Assembly: GCA_936940865.1 (NCBI GenBank) | Contig: CAKZJB010000174.1 | Coordinates: 1 to 35,344, forward strand | DNA length: 35,344 bases | Direction: 5' to 3' | Source of the DNA: an uncultured Asticcacaulis sp. | GTDB lineage: Bacteria; Pseudomonadota; Alphaproteobacteria; Caulobacterales; Caulobacteraceae | Made by a program: the position numbers and the translations under genes | Notes under the pieces: generated by a model | The model's input: only the letters and a program-made list of their open reading frames with translations | Told to the model about the DNA's origin: nothing | Databases searched by the model: none | Part shown: positions 25,871-34,153 of the stretch, piece after piece | Numbering within the stretch: the stretch's first letter is position 1 | Layout: each line of letters starts with the position of its first letter

Positions 25871-25899
25871 GCCCCTTCGCCATGCGGAGGGGCTTTTTT
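25871..25899 (+). terminator. Intrinsic terminator downstream of the cysTWA/REP region
   Basis: GCCCCT pairs with AGGGGC; the inner bases TTCGCCATGCGG add little, and six T follow. The orientation is plus, about 250 bp after the cysA stop, so it ends the cysTWA transcript or a short RNA that starts between. Confidence 0.7.
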
Positions 25900-25975
25900 A
25901 TTGGCCCAATCGGCGTCGCGGGCGCCGGAATGTGTCACAAATTAGCCGCGCTAAAGCCTTCATCTAATATATACT

Positions 25976-25994
25976 GATTTAGTGCAGTTTAATC
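25976..25994. promoter_or_regulatory. Palindrome 1 in the Rrf2-gene promoter
   Basis: GATTTAGTGCAGTTTAATC has outer GATT/AATC symmetry. Its right half shares TGNAGTTTA with the larger palindrome 20 bp downstream, suggesting the same protein binds both sites. It probably lies near the -35 region of the Rrf2 gene. Confidence 0.4.
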
Positions 25995-26014
25995 ACCATT
26001 GACGCAATAGCCAT

Positions 26015-26041
26015 TAAACCATATCAATTTGATGTAGTTTA
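26015..26041. promoter_or_regulatory. 27-bp imperfect palindrome (probable Rrf2 self-operator)
   Basis: Arms TAAAC and GTTTA flank a symmetric core with ATCAA and TTGAT half-sites; about 20 of 27 positions are symmetric. It ends 21 bp before the Rrf2 start codon. Rrf2 regulators commonly bind AT-rich palindromes of about this length at their own promoters, so autoregulation is a reasonable inference. Confidence 0.6.
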
Positions 26042-26062
26042 CGGCAACGGGAGAGGCAACAG

Positions 26063-26494
26063 ATGCTATCCATGAAGGCCAAGTATGCGTTGAAGGCGCT
26101 CATCCACATGGCTCAGACCGAGGCCGCGACGCTGCCGTCCAAGCAGATCGCCGAGGCCGAGAACATTCCGCAGAAGTTCCTGGACAATATTCTCCAGGAG
26201 TTGCGCCAGAACGGCATCGTCGATTCGAAGCGCGGCATCTTCGGCGGATATTTCCTGGCCAAGGACCCGAAGGACATCTTCCTGGGCGACATCATTCGCA
26301 TCATCGATGGCCCTCTGGCGCCCATTCGCTGTGCGTCGCTGACCGCCTATCAGAAGTGCGACGACTGCGTGGACGAAGCCGCCTGTCACCTGCGCCGTTT
26401 GATGCTCGACGTGCGTAACGCCATGTCGGCCATTCTCGACGGCCGATGTCTGGCCGATCTCGTAGCCGCCCCGGACCTTCTCCGGACCGCCTGA
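26063..26494 (+). CDS. Rrf2-family transcriptional regulator with a four-cysteine cluster (143 aa)
   Basis: The winged helix-turn-helix of the Rrf2 family is visible: MKAKYALKALIHMAQ, SKQIAEAENIPQKFLDNILQ and ELRQNGIVDSKRGIFGGYFL, then DIFLGDIIRIIDGPLAP. The Rrf2 linker carries C90, C99, C102 and C108 (Cx8Cx2Cx5C), compatible with an Fe-S cluster as in IscR, NsrR or RsrR; spacing differs from those. CymR-like members without cysteines control cysteine metabolism, and Rrf2 genes are often found beside sulfate importers, so it probably senses sulfur or Fe-S status and controls this locus. ATG 26063 has GGGAGAGG six bases upstream. A 27-bp palindrome precedes it. Confidence 0.92.
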   Translation: MLSMKAKYALKALIHMAQTEAATLPSKQIAEAENIPQKFLDNILQELRQNGIVDSKRGIFGGYFLAKDPKDIFLGDIIRIIDGPLAPIRCASLTAYQKCDDCVDEAACHLRRLMLDVRNAMSAILDGRCLADLVAAPDLLRTA

Positions 26495-26543
26495 AGTTTC
26501 GCGTAAGCCTTAAGTTTCATCGCTTTTTCAAGACGAGGATCAC

Positions 26544-26759
26544 ATGAGTGTATCGTCCAGCGCCCCCGTGCGCCCGCAATCCGACACCGCTCCGGTTCAG
26601 TTGACCGAGGTCGAGCGTCACATCCTGCAAAGCCTGCAGCAAATCCGCTTCGGCACGCTCGAAATCGTCATCCACGACTCGCGCGTCGTCCAGATCGAGC
26701 GAAGCGAAAAAGTCCGCTTCGACGTCAAGGGCAAGCCCTTGGCCGACGCGCTCTCCTAA
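26544..26759 (+). CDS. YezD family protein (DUF2292, 71 aa)
   Basis: A small soluble protein with the DUF2292/YezD pattern: LTEVERHILQSLQQIRFGTL followed by EIVIHDSRVVQIERSEKVRF and a short tail. Helix then three strands is the expected fold. No biochemical activity is known, but YezD genes occur widely in sulfate-assimilation and cysteine operons, and here it lies between an Rrf2 regulator (49 bp upstream) and a porin within a sulfate locus. GAGG precedes ATG 26544. The N-terminal 20 residues are Ser/Pro-rich and probably disordered. Confidence 0.88.
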   Translation: MSVSSSAPVRPQSDTAPVQLTEVERHILQSLQQIRFGTLEIVIHDSRVVQIERSEKVRFDVKGKPLADALS

Positions 26760-26837
26760 AACCAACCAACAATCAAAAACAAAAAGTCCCCCACCGGACA
26801 GCCGGAGGTGACGCACGCCATAACCAGGAGCCAATCC

Positions 26838-28214
26838 GTGCGTTTCTTCAAAACCTCCATCAGTCTGGCCGCGCTTGCAGCTGGCCTTATCGCCGCCCCC
26901 GCCTTCGCGCAGGATCAAAGCAATGACGCAACGCCGCTGACCGTCGAACAAAAGATCGACAAGCTTCAGGAAGAACTCGACACCCTGAAGCGCCAGCGCG
27001 ATCTCGACCAGGAACTGGCCACCGCGGCTGCCGCCAAGACACCCGTCGCCACGCTCGACAAGAAGGGCCTCGGCTTCACCTCGTCCGACGGCAAGTACGC
27101 GCTCAACTTCAACTTCCAGGCCAATGTCGACGCGCACAGTTTCGGCAATGACGGCGGCACGCTTCGCGACGAAGTCGTCGACCGCCTGCTGCGCCCGACC
27201 TTCTCGGGCCGCGCCGGCAACGCCTCGTTCCGTTTGACCGCGGAACTCGGCGGCTCGTCCTCGGCCGCCTCGTCGATCGTCGATGGCTATGTCGAATATA
27301 AGGTCTCCGACCTGCTCCAGGTCCGCGCCGGCAAGTTCAAGTCGCCGATCGGCCTTGAGCGCCTGCAGTCCGACGCCGACGTGATCTGGACCGAGCGCGG
27401 CCATTCGACCAATCTGGTTCCCAACCGCGACCTGGGCTACCAGCTGTTCGGCACGGCGCTGGCCGGCAGCCTGGAATACCAGGTCGGCCTGTTCGACGGC
27501 GCCGCCGACAACGTCAACCTGAACAACGATCTCGACAACAAGAAGGACGTCGCCTACCGCGTCTTCGGTTCCCCCTTCGCCCAGACCGACATCGTCTGGC
27601 TGCAGGGCTTCGGCATCGGCTATGCCGGCACCGACGGCGAGCACCTCGGCACCACCAGCGCCACGCAGTTGCCGACCTTCAAGACCCCCGGCCAGCAGAC
27701 CTTTTTCTCCTATGCCACGGGCGCCTTCTCCAACGGCAAGCTGACCCGCAGCAACCCGCAGGCCTGGTTCTACCTCAACAATTTCGGCGTCCTGGCCGAC
27801 TATATCGAGGAAGAGCAGGCCGTGAAGCTGGGCACGACGACCGGCCGCCTCAAGAACAAGGCGCTCGACGTGTCCGGTTCGTGGGTGCTGACCGGTGAAA
27901 ACGTCGGCTATAAGGGCGGCGTCAAGCCGGCTCACGACTTCAACATCGACGGATCCGGCTGGGGCGCGCTCGAACTGACGGCGCGCTACGGCTACACCGA
28001 TGTCGACGACAAGGCCTTTACACTGGGCTTCGCCTCAATCAATTCGTCGGCCTCGAAGGCGACCTCCAAGGGCCTCGGCCTCGCCTGGTACCTCAGCGAA
28101 AACCTCAAGGTTCTGGCGGATTGGGACACGACCAAGTTCGTCGGCGGCGCCGCTGCCGGCGCCAACCGCAAGACCGAGACCTTCGCCTCGGGCCGCGTCC
28201 AGTTCCGCTACTGA
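26838..28214 (+). CDS. Phosphate-selective-porin (OprO/OprP)-type outer-membrane porin (458 aa)
   Basis: A 16-stranded anion porin family member in the outer membrane. GTG 26838 is preferred, with AGGAG nine bases upstream; it gives a clean Sec signal, [20 protein letters not shown] followed by PAFA-Q (cut after residue 24). An upstream in-frame GTG would add residues before the signal. A coiled-coil oligomerisation segment ([20 protein letters not shown]) follows, then the barrel, with many alternating strands, [18 protein letters not shown] and the closing [10 protein letters not shown] ending in aromatic Tyr. The family is named for phosphate, but its place beside the sulfate-binding protein gene suggests sulfate or organosulfonate passage. 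Confidence 0.88.
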   Translation: MRFFKTSISLAALAAGLIAAPAFAQDQSNDATPLTVEQKIDKLQEELDTLKRQRDLDQELATAAAAKTPVATLDKKGLGFTSSDGKYALNFNFQANVDAHSFGNDGGTLRDEVVDRLLRPTFSGRAGNASFRLTAELGGSSSAASSIVDGYVEYKVSDLLQVRAGKFKSPIGLERLQSDADVIWTERGHSTNLVPNRDLGYQLFGTALAGSLEYQVGLFDGAADNVNLNNDLDNKKDVAYRVFGSPFAQTDIVWLQGFGIGYAGTDGEHLGTTSATQLPTFKTPGQQTFFSYATGAFSNGKLTRSNPQAWFYLNNFGVLADYIEEEQAVKLGTTTGRLKNKALDVSGSWVLTGENVGYKGGVKPAHDFNIDGSGWGALELTARYGYTDVDDKAFTLGFASINSSASKATSKGLGLAWYLSENLKVLADWDTTKFVGGAAAGANRKTETFASGRVQFRY

Positions 28215-28228
28215 CAATTTATTTCCAA

Positions 28229-28254
28229 CCGGGCACCCTGATGACGGTGCCCGG
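28229..28254 (+). terminator. Stem-loop between the porin and sulfate-binding protein genes
   Basis: CCGGGCACC pairs perfectly with GGTGCCCGG (9 bp) around an 8-base loop in the 58-bp gap. No T-run follows, so it is more likely an mRNA processing or stability element that sets different levels of the two products than a full terminator. Confidence 0.55.
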
Positions 28255-28272
28255 CAAGCAAGGACATCCCCA

Positions 28273-29283
28273 ATGCAACGCAGACATATCCTCGCGGGTC
28301 TTGCCGCTTCTCTCAGCCTGCTCACCGTCGCTCCCGCCTTTGCTGCGCCGAAGCCGGCGGAACTGCTCAATGTCTCCTACGACCCGACGCGCGAGCTCTA
28401 CCAGCAATATAACGTGGCCTTCGCCAGGTACTGGAAGGGCAAGACCGGCCAGGACGTGACGATCCGCCAGTCGCACAACGGTTCGGGCGCCTCGGCGCGC
28501 TCGGTCATAGACGGCGTCGATGCCGATGTCGTGACCCTGGCGCTGGCGGCCGACATCGACTCGATTTCGCAGAAGTCGGGCCTGCTGCCCGCCAACTGGC
28601 AATCGCGCCTGCCCAACTATTCGACGCCCTACACCTCGACCATCGTCTTCCTGGTCAAGAAGGGCAACCCCAAGGGCATCAAGGATTGGGACGACCTGAT
28701 CAAGCCGGGCGTCTCGGTCATCACGCCGAACCCCAAGACGTCGGGCGGCGCGCGCTGGAACTACCTGGCGGCCTATGCTTACGCCAAGAAGCGCTGGGGC
28801 ACGGACGACAAGGCGAGGGAATACCTCAAGAACCTCTACGCCCACGTGCCGGTGCTGGATACCGGCGCGCGCGGTTCGACCGTGACCTTCGTCGAACGCG
28901 GCGTCGGCGACGTGCTGATCGCCTGGGAAAACGAAGCCTTCCTGGCGGTCAACAAGCTCGGCAAGGGCAAGTTCGACATCGTCGTGCCGTCGGTGTCGAT
29001 CGTCGCCGAACCGCCGGTCGCGGTCGTCGACAAGGTGGCGCTGAAGAAGGGAAATCTTGCCGTTGCCAAGGAATACCTGAACTACCTCTACAGCCCCGAA
29101 GGCCAGGACATCGTCGCCCAGAACTATTACCGCCCGATCGACAAGACGGTCGCCGCCAGGTACGCCTCGCGCTTCCCGAACATCCCGACCCTGGTCACCA
29201 TCCGCGACTTTGGCGGCTGGACCAAGGTCCAGAAGGAACAGTTCGATTACGGCGGTGTTTTTGATCAAATTTCCCGCAAGTAA
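28273..29283 (+). CDS. Periplasmic sulfate-binding protein (Sbp/CysP type, 336 aa)
   Basis: The periplasmic receptor that delivers sulfate to CysTWA. The N-terminal signal reads [20 protein letters not shown] then PAFA. The mature protein has the sulfate-binding family pattern: [88 protein letters not shown] and [20 protein letters not shown], NGSGxSxR and PKTSGGxRW form the anion pocket. Sulfate versus thiosulfate preference cannot be told, so I give no sbp or cysP symbol. AAGGA precedes ATG 28273. It ends the sulfate locus before a strong terminator. Confidence 0.94.
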   Translation: MQRRHILAGLAASLSLLTVAPAFAAPKPAELLNVSYDPTRELYQQYNVAFARYWKGKTGQDVTIRQSHNGSGASARSVIDGVDADVVTLALAADIDSISQKSGLLPANWQSRLPNYSTPYTSTIVFLVKKGNPKGIKDWDDLIKPGVSVITPNPKTSGGARWNYLAAYAYAKKRWGTDDKAREYLKNLYAHVPVLDTGARGSTVTFVERGVGDVLIAWENEAFLAVNKLGKGKFDIVVPSVSIVAEPPVAVVDKVALKKGNLAVAKEYLNYLYSPEGQDIVAQNYYRPIDKTVAARYASRFPNIPTLVTIRDFGGWTKVQKEQFDYGGVFDQISRK

Positions 29284-29325
29284 CCCGGAGCCGGAGAGCC
29301 TTCCCCTCCCCGACGCCCTCAAACT

Positions 29326-29354
29326 GCGGCAGGTCTTGAACCTGCCGCTTTTTT
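29326..29354 (+). terminator. Intrinsic terminator at the end of the sulfate locus
   Basis: GCGGCAGGT pairs with ACCTGCCGC (9 bp, 5-base loop) and is followed by six T. It lies 42 bp after the sulfate-binding protein stop and cleanly separates this locus from the mannosidase operon, whose first start is 47 bp downstream. Confidence 0.9.
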
Positions 29355-29401
29355 GTTGCCCTGTGCGGCCCGTAATGCGGTTTCGAGGGCGGAAGGCGAT
29401 C

Positions 29402-30808
29402 ATGGACAGACGACAACTTCTTGCAGGGCTGACAATGCTAAGCCTGATCCCGGCCCGCGTCGGCGCGCAGACCGTTAATCGCCGCCCCGTGCCCGCCGAT
29501 CGCAAGTTCGTCAGCCCCGCCGTCGACGCCTGCATCGACGAGATGAAGCGCGCGATCAAAGATCCCCAACTGGCGCAGTTGTTCGAAAACTGTTTTCCCA
29601 ACACGCTCGACACGACCGTCACGGCGGGCACGGTGGAAGGCAAGCCCGACACGTTTGTCATCACCGGCGATATAGACGCCATGTGGCTGCGCGATTCGTC
29701 CGCCCAGGTCTGGCCATACCTGCCGTTCGCGGCAAAGGACGTCGCCCTGCGAACTCTCTTCCAGGGCGTGATCCAGCGCCAGGCGCGGTGCATCCTGATC
29801 GACCCTTACGCCAACGCCTTCCTGAAGGACCCGGCGGCGATGACCACGCTCAAATGGTCGATCGGCGATATGACGACCATGAAGCCCGGCGTCGCCGAGC
29901 GCAAATGGGAGATCGACAGCCTGTGCTATCCCATCCGGCTGGCGCACGGCTACCTCAAGGCGACCGGCGACACGACGCCGTTTGACGATACGTGGCGGCA
30001 GGCCATGCAGGCCGTACTCAGGACCTTCCGCGAGCAGCAGCGCAGGGATGGCACGGGGCCTTACGTCTTCCAGCGCAAGGCCGAGGCGCCGACCGAGACC
30101 CTGGCGCTCAAGGGCTATGGCAATCCGACGAAAAAGATCGGCCTGATCCATTCGGGCTTCCGGCCGTCGGACGACGCCTGCACCTATCCCTTCCTGATCC
30201 CGTCGAACCATTTCGCCGTCGTGTCCTTGCGCCAGCTCGCGGCCATGGCCGGGACGACGGGGTTGAGCGCAGCGTTCGCGCAGGACTGCCTGGCGCTGGC
30301 CGCCGAGGTCGAAACGGCGCTGAAGGCCTATGGTCTGATGCCTGACGGCAAGGGCGGAAAAATGTGGGCCTATGAGGTCGACGGCTTCGGCAATGCGCTC
30401 TTCATGGACGACGCCAATGTGCCGAGCCTTCTGGCCTTGCCCTATCTCGGCGCGGTAAAGGCCGACGATCCCATATACCGCACGACGCGCGCGGCGGCGT
30501 GGTCGGACCGCAACCCATACTTCTTCAAGGGCGCCGCGGGCGAGGGCATCGGTGGGCCGCACGAAGGCCTGCGACTGATCTGGCCGATGTCGTTGATGAT
30601 GCGCATCCTGACGTCGCGCGACGACGCTGAAATCCGCGCGTCGCTGCAGATCCTGAAGACGACCGATGCGGGCACGGGCTTCATGCACGAGGCCTTCGAC
30701 CAGGACAATCCGGCGGTCTTTACCCGCGCCTGGTTCGCCTGGGCCAACAGTCTGTTCGGCGAGACAATTCTCGATCTATATAGTCGCAAACCCAACCTTC
30801 TCGCTTGA
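29402..30808 (+). CDS. GH125 exo-alpha-1,6-mannosidase (468 aa)
   Basis: A metal-independent inverting exo-alpha-1,6-mannosidase of glycoside hydrolase family 125, active on alpha-1,6-mannose of N-glycans. The export signal [20 protein letters not shown] ends in GAQ, with an RR pair (Tat-like). Family motifs are [59 protein letters not shown] (the region of the acid Asp), [26 protein letters not shown] (the region of the base Glu) and [14 protein letters not shown]. Length is usual for the family. GGAAGG precedes ATG 29402. It is the first gene of a three-gene operon, only seven bases before the GH92 gene; periplasmic location is inferred. Confidence 0.95.
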   Translation: MDRRQLLAGLTMLSLIPARVGAQTVNRRPVPADRKFVSPAVDACIDEMKRAIKDPQLAQLFENCFPNTLDTTVTAGTVEGKPDTFVITGDIDAMWLRDSSAQVWPYLPFAAKDVALRTLFQGVIQRQARCILIDPYANAFLKDPAAMTTLKWSIGDMTTMKPGVAERKWEIDSLCYPIRLAHGYLKATGDTTPFDDTWRQAMQAVLRTFREQQRRDGTGPYVFQRKAEAPTETLALKGYGNPTKKIGLIHSGFRPSDDACTYPFLIPSNHFAVVSLRQLAAMAGTTGLSAAFAQDCLALAAEVETALKAYGLMPDGKGGKMWAYEVDGFGNALFMDDANVPSLLALPYLGAVKADDPIYRTTRAAAWSDRNPYFFKGAAGEGIGGPHEGLRLIWPMSLMMRILTSRDDAEIRASLQILKTTDAGTGFMHEAFDQDNPAVFTRAWFAWANSLFGETILDLYSRKPNLLA

Positions 30809-30815
30809 GGCCGAT

Positions 30816-33113
30816 ATGATCTCACGCCGCCAGGTCCTGGCCGCCACCGCCGCAATCGCCGCCATGCCGGGCACCGTGCTTGCTGCCGGCACTGAAAGCC
30901 TTTGCGACCACGTCGATCCCTTTATCGGTACGGGCGGGCATGGCCACGTTTTTCCTGGCGCGACCCTGCCGTTCGGCATGGTGCAGCTGTCGCCCGACAC
31001 CTCATGCGCCGGCTGGGATTCGTGCTCGGGCTACCACCAGAAGGACGGTTCGATCCTCGGGTTTTCCCACACCCATTTGAGCGGCACGGGCTGCGCCGAC
31101 ATGCTGGACCTGCTGGTCGTGCCGCGTACCGGTCCGGTCGTGCTGCAACCCGGTACGGTCGAGGCGCCGGAGACCGGGTATCGCTCGCGCTACGACCGCA
31201 AGACCGAGACCGCCACGCCCGGCTACTACAGCGTCGAGCTGACCGACAGCCGCGTGCGCGCCGAGCTGACGGCGACCCTGCGCACGGGTCTGCACCGCTA
31301 TACCTTCCCGTCGGGAGAGGCCGGGCACCTGCTGGTCGACTGGCACCATGCCAATGTCAACTGGTGGGAAAAGCCCGCCGTTCCCCGCGTGACCAACGCT
31401 TCGCTGCGCCTGGTCGGCAACGACACCCTGGTCGGCGGCCGCCAGGTGTCGCAATGGGCCAAGGGACGGTGGATATTCTTCGCGCTGAAGCTGTCGCGGC
31501 CGGTGTCGAAGGCGCAGCTCTATAGCGACGACCAGCCGGCCGAGGGTGACGCGATCGAAGGCACGAACCTGAAATGCGTGCTCGAATTCGCCGATGCGGG
31601 GTCTGCTCCGCTGCTGGTGCGCGCCGGCATTTCGTCGGTCGACATCGACGGTGCGCTGCGCAATCTCGACGCCGAATGTCCGGACTTCGATTTCGAGCGT
31701 GTGCGGACCGCCGCTCGCGCGGCATGGGAGACCGAGCTGTCGCGCGTCCGGGTCGAAACGAACGACGCCGACGCCAAACGGATCTTCTACACGTCGCACT
31801 ATCACGCGCTCATGGCGCCGACGGTGTTCAGCGACGTCGACCGGCGCTATCGCGGCATGGACAACGACGTCCATACACTGAAACCCGGCGAGGAAAACTA
31901 TTCGACCTACAGCCTGTGGGACACCTATCGCGCGGCGCACCCCTTCTACATCCTGACGCAAGGCGCCCGCGTCCCGGCCATGCTGCAAGGCCTGGTGCGC
32001 ATGGGCCAGGAAAGCCCCGCCGGCCCGCCGATCTGGCCGTTGCAGGGCCGCGAGACCGACACCATGGTCGGTTACCATTCGGCCGCCGTGCTGGCCGAAG
32101 CGTACCGCAAGGGCATCAGGGGCGTCGACTACAAGGCGGCCTTCGCCGTCATGCGCAAGCGCGCCTTCGACGACGACGTCCACGGCCTGGGATGGTACCG
32201 CAAGCTCGGCTATATCCCCGCCGACAAGGTCGATGAGTCGGTGTCGCGCACGCTCGAATTCGCCTATGACGACTGGGCGGTGTCGAAGCTGGCCGAGGCC
32301 GCGGGCGCGCACGCCGAGGCGGCGTTTTTGCGCGACCGGTCGCGCAACTATCGCAACGTCTTCGACTATTATACCCACTTCATGCGCGGGCGCCTGAGCG
32401 ACGGCGAATGGGTTACACCCTACTGGCCGGCCTCGCTCGGCCACAACCAGAAAATATGGCGCGATTTCACCGAGACCAACTCCTGGCAGGCCACCTTCCT
32501 CAACCAGCACGACCTCTACGGCTATATGACGTTGTTCGGCGGCGAGGCGGCCTTCGAGGCCAAGCTCGACGGCCTGTTCGGCGCGTCGTCCGACATGCCC
32601 GACGGCACGCTTGACGATATTTCGGGGCTGATCGGTCAGTACGCCCATGGCAACGAGCCCAGCCACCATGTCGCCTACCTCTACGCCTATGCCGGCGCGC
32701 CCTATAAGACGCAGGAGAAGGTGCGCCAGATCCTGACGACACTCTACCACGCCGCCCCCGACGGCCTGGCCGGCAACGAGGATTGCGGCCAGATGAGCGC
32801 CTGGTATCTCTTGAGTTCCATGGGCTTCTATCCGGTCGATCCGATCAGCGCCGTCTACGTGCTGGGCTCGCCGCTGTTCGACAAGGCGACGATCCAGGTC
32901 GGCGAGGGGCGTACCTTTACCGTCGAGGCGCCGGGCAATGGACCGGACGCCATGTATATTCAAAGCGTGACGCTCAACGGCCGCGCCCATACCAAATCCT
33001 GGATCAGCCACGCCGATATCATGCACGGCGGCAAGCTGGTCCTGCACATGGGCAAGACACCCAACAAGGCCTTCGGCCGCGCGCTTTCCACCCGTCCTCC
33101 CTCCTTCGTTTGA
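30816..33113 (+). CDS. GH92 alpha-mannosidase (765 aa)
   Basis: A calcium-dependent inverting exo-alpha-mannosidase of family GH92, usually alpha-1,2 and sometimes alpha-1,3, 1,4 or 1,6 specific. The Tat-type signal begins MISRRQVLAATAAIAAM and ends VLAA. The N-terminal beta-sandwich starts VDPFIGTGGHGHVFPGATLP and FGMVQLSPDT, with GFSHTHLSGTGCADMLDLL. The (alpha/alpha)6 barrel holds NYSTYSLWDTYRAAHPFYI, YAHGNEPSHHVAYLYAYAG (the region of the general acid Glu) and GNEDCGQMSAWYLLSSMGFY (acidic catalytic/calcium region; GNED in place of the frequent GNDD). Length is typical. The start is seven bases after the GH125 stop with GAGG as site, so the two are translated together. Confidence 0.96.
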   Translation: MISRRQVLAATAAIAAMPGTVLAAGTESLCDHVDPFIGTGGHGHVFPGATLPFGMVQLSPDTSCAGWDSCSGYHQKDGSILGFSHTHLSGTGCADMLDLLVVPRTGPVVLQPGTVEAPETGYRSRYDRKTETATPGYYSVELTDSRVRAELTATLRTGLHRYTFPSGEAGHLLVDWHHANVNWWEKPAVPRVTNASLRLVGNDTLVGGRQVSQWAKGRWIFFALKLSRPVSKAQLYSDDQPAEGDAIEGTNLKCVLEFADAGSAPLLVRAGISSVDIDGALRNLDAECPDFDFERVRTAARAAWETELSRVRVETNDADAKRIFYTSHYHALMAPTVFSDVDRRYRGMDNDVHTLKPGEENYSTYSLWDTYRAAHPFYILTQGARVPAMLQGLVRMGQESPAGPPIWPLQGRETDTMVGYHSAAVLAEAYRKGIRGVDYKAAFAVMRKRAFDDDVHGLGWYRKLGYIPADKVDESVSRTLEFAYDDWAVSKLAEAAGAHAEAAFLRDRSRNYRNVFDYYTHFMRGRLSDGEWVTPYWPASLGHNQKIWRDFTETNSWQATFLNQHDLYGYMTLFGGEAAFEAKLDGLFGASSDMPDGTLDDISGLIGQYAHGNEPSHHVAYLYAYAGAPYKTQEKVRQILTTLYHAAPDGLAGNEDCGQMSAWYLLSSMGFYPVDPISAVYVLGSPLFDKATIQVGEGRTFTVEAPGNGPDAMYIQSVTLNGRAHTKSWISHADIMHGGKLVLHMGKTPNKAFGRALSTRPPSFV

Positions 33114-33120
33114 GGCATCC

Positions 33121-34134
33121 ATGACCAAGTTCAGCCGCCGTTCCGTCGTCCGCGCCGCCGCCATCGCAACCTCGCTGGCGGCCGTGTCGCAAGCCAAAGC
33201 CGCGGCCTCCGGCGCCATCGTCGTTTCGACCTGGGACTTCGGCGTGGCAGCCAACCAGGCGGCCTGGGAAGTCTTGAAAGGCGGCGGATGGGCGCTCGAC
33301 GCGGTCGAGGCCGGGGCGCGCGTGCCTGAGGTCGACCTGAAGAACCACAGTGTCGGCCGCGCCGGCTATCCCGACCGCGACGGTCACGTCTCGCTCGACG
33401 CCAGCATCATGGACGAGACCTGCCGCTGCGGGGCGGTCGCTGCGCTCGAGCATATCGACCACCCGATCTCGGTGGCGCGCCTGGTCATGGAAAAGACGCC
33501 GCACGTCCTGCTGGTCGGCGAAGGCGCGCTGCAATTCGCCCTGTCGCAGGGGTTCAAGAAGGAAGAGCTGCTGACGCCGGAATCGAAGGCGGCGTGGAAG
33601 GACTGGCTGAAGACCAACAACTACCAGCCGGTCGCCAACAGCGAAATGAAGACCTACGGCAAGGCCCCGGGAAGCCAGGTCCCGGGCGACGTCCACAACC
33701 ACGATACACTCGGCATGCTGGCGCTCGATGCCCAGGGGCGTCTGTCGGGCGCGTGCACGACCAGCGGCATGGCGTGGAAGCTGCGCGGCCGCGTCGGCGA
33801 CAGCCCGATCATCGGGGCGGGCCTCTATGTCGACGGCGAAGTCGGCGCCGCCACCTCGACCGGGGTCGGCGAAGAGGTCATCCGTACCGCCGGCAGTTTC
33901 CTGGTCGTCGAACTGATGCGCCAGGGCCGCTCGCCCCAGGCGGCGTGCGAGGAGGCCGTGATGCGCATCGTCCGCCGCCGGCCCGAGGCCGCCCGGACGC
34001 TGCAGGTCGGTTTTCTGGCCTTGAGCAAGACCGGTGAGGTCGGCGCCTTCGCCATCCAGAAGGGCTTTGTCTACGCCCGCTGCGACGCTGCCCGCACCGA
34101 TGCCGTCATTCCGTCGGCCAGCGTATTTTCCTGA
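33121..34134 (+). CDS. N4-(beta-N-acetylglucosaminyl)-L-asparaginase (glycosylasparaginase, 337 aa)
   Basis: It hydrolyses the GlcNAc-Asn bond left after N-glycan trimming, giving aspartate and GlcNAc-amine, which becomes GlcNAc (EC 3.5.1.26). It is an N-terminal-nucleophile hydrolase made as a precursor that self-cleaves between Asp195 and Thr196 in HNHDTLGMLALD; Thr196 becomes the nucleophile. WDFGVAANQAAWEVLKGGG, AGYPDRDGHVSLDASIMDE, ACTTSGMAWKLRGRVGDSP, IIGAGLYVDGEVGAATSTG and GEEVIR are family blocks that place the substrate. A Tat-type signal (FSRRSVVRAAAIATSLAAV, SQAKA) indicates export. The start is seven bases after the GH92 stop; it is the third gene of the operon. Confidence 0.95.
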   Translation: MTKFSRRSVVRAAAIATSLAAVSQAKAAASGAIVVSTWDFGVAANQAAWEVLKGGGWALDAVEAGARVPEVDLKNHSVGRAGYPDRDGHVSLDASIMDETCRCGAVAALEHIDHPISVARLVMEKTPHVLLVGEGALQFALSQGFKKEELLTPESKAAWKDWLKTNNYQPVANSEMKTYGKAPGSQVPGDVHNHDTLGMLALDAQGRLSGACTTSGMAWKLRGRVGDSPIIGAGLYVDGEVGAATSTGVGEEVIRTAGSFLVVELMRQGRSPQAACEEAVMRIVRRRPEAARTLQVGFLALSKTGEVGAFAIQKGFVYARCDAARTDAVIPSASVFS

Positions 34135-34153
34135 CAGATAGAGGGGGGGAAGA

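Larger units (their letters stand above)
25622..26062. other. 441-bp intergenic region between cysA and the Rrf2 gene
   Basis: It contains, in order: the REP-like inverted pair; a small hairpin (AAGCAC/GTGCTT near 25809-25822); a T-tailed terminator at 25871-25899; then an AT-rich promoter region with two palindromes before the Rrf2 start. No coding gene is convincing. The stretch between the small hairpin and terminator is about 90 bases and could end a long cysTWA 3' UTR or encode a short RNA. Confidence 0.5.

Noticed and set aside
26517-27935. Minus-strand open frame of 472 codons
   Set aside because: Opposite the YezD and porin genes, both of which have family motifs, signals and ribosome sites.
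31002-33254. 750-codon minus-strand open frame
   Set aside because: Antisense shadow of the GH92 gene; no family pattern despite its length.
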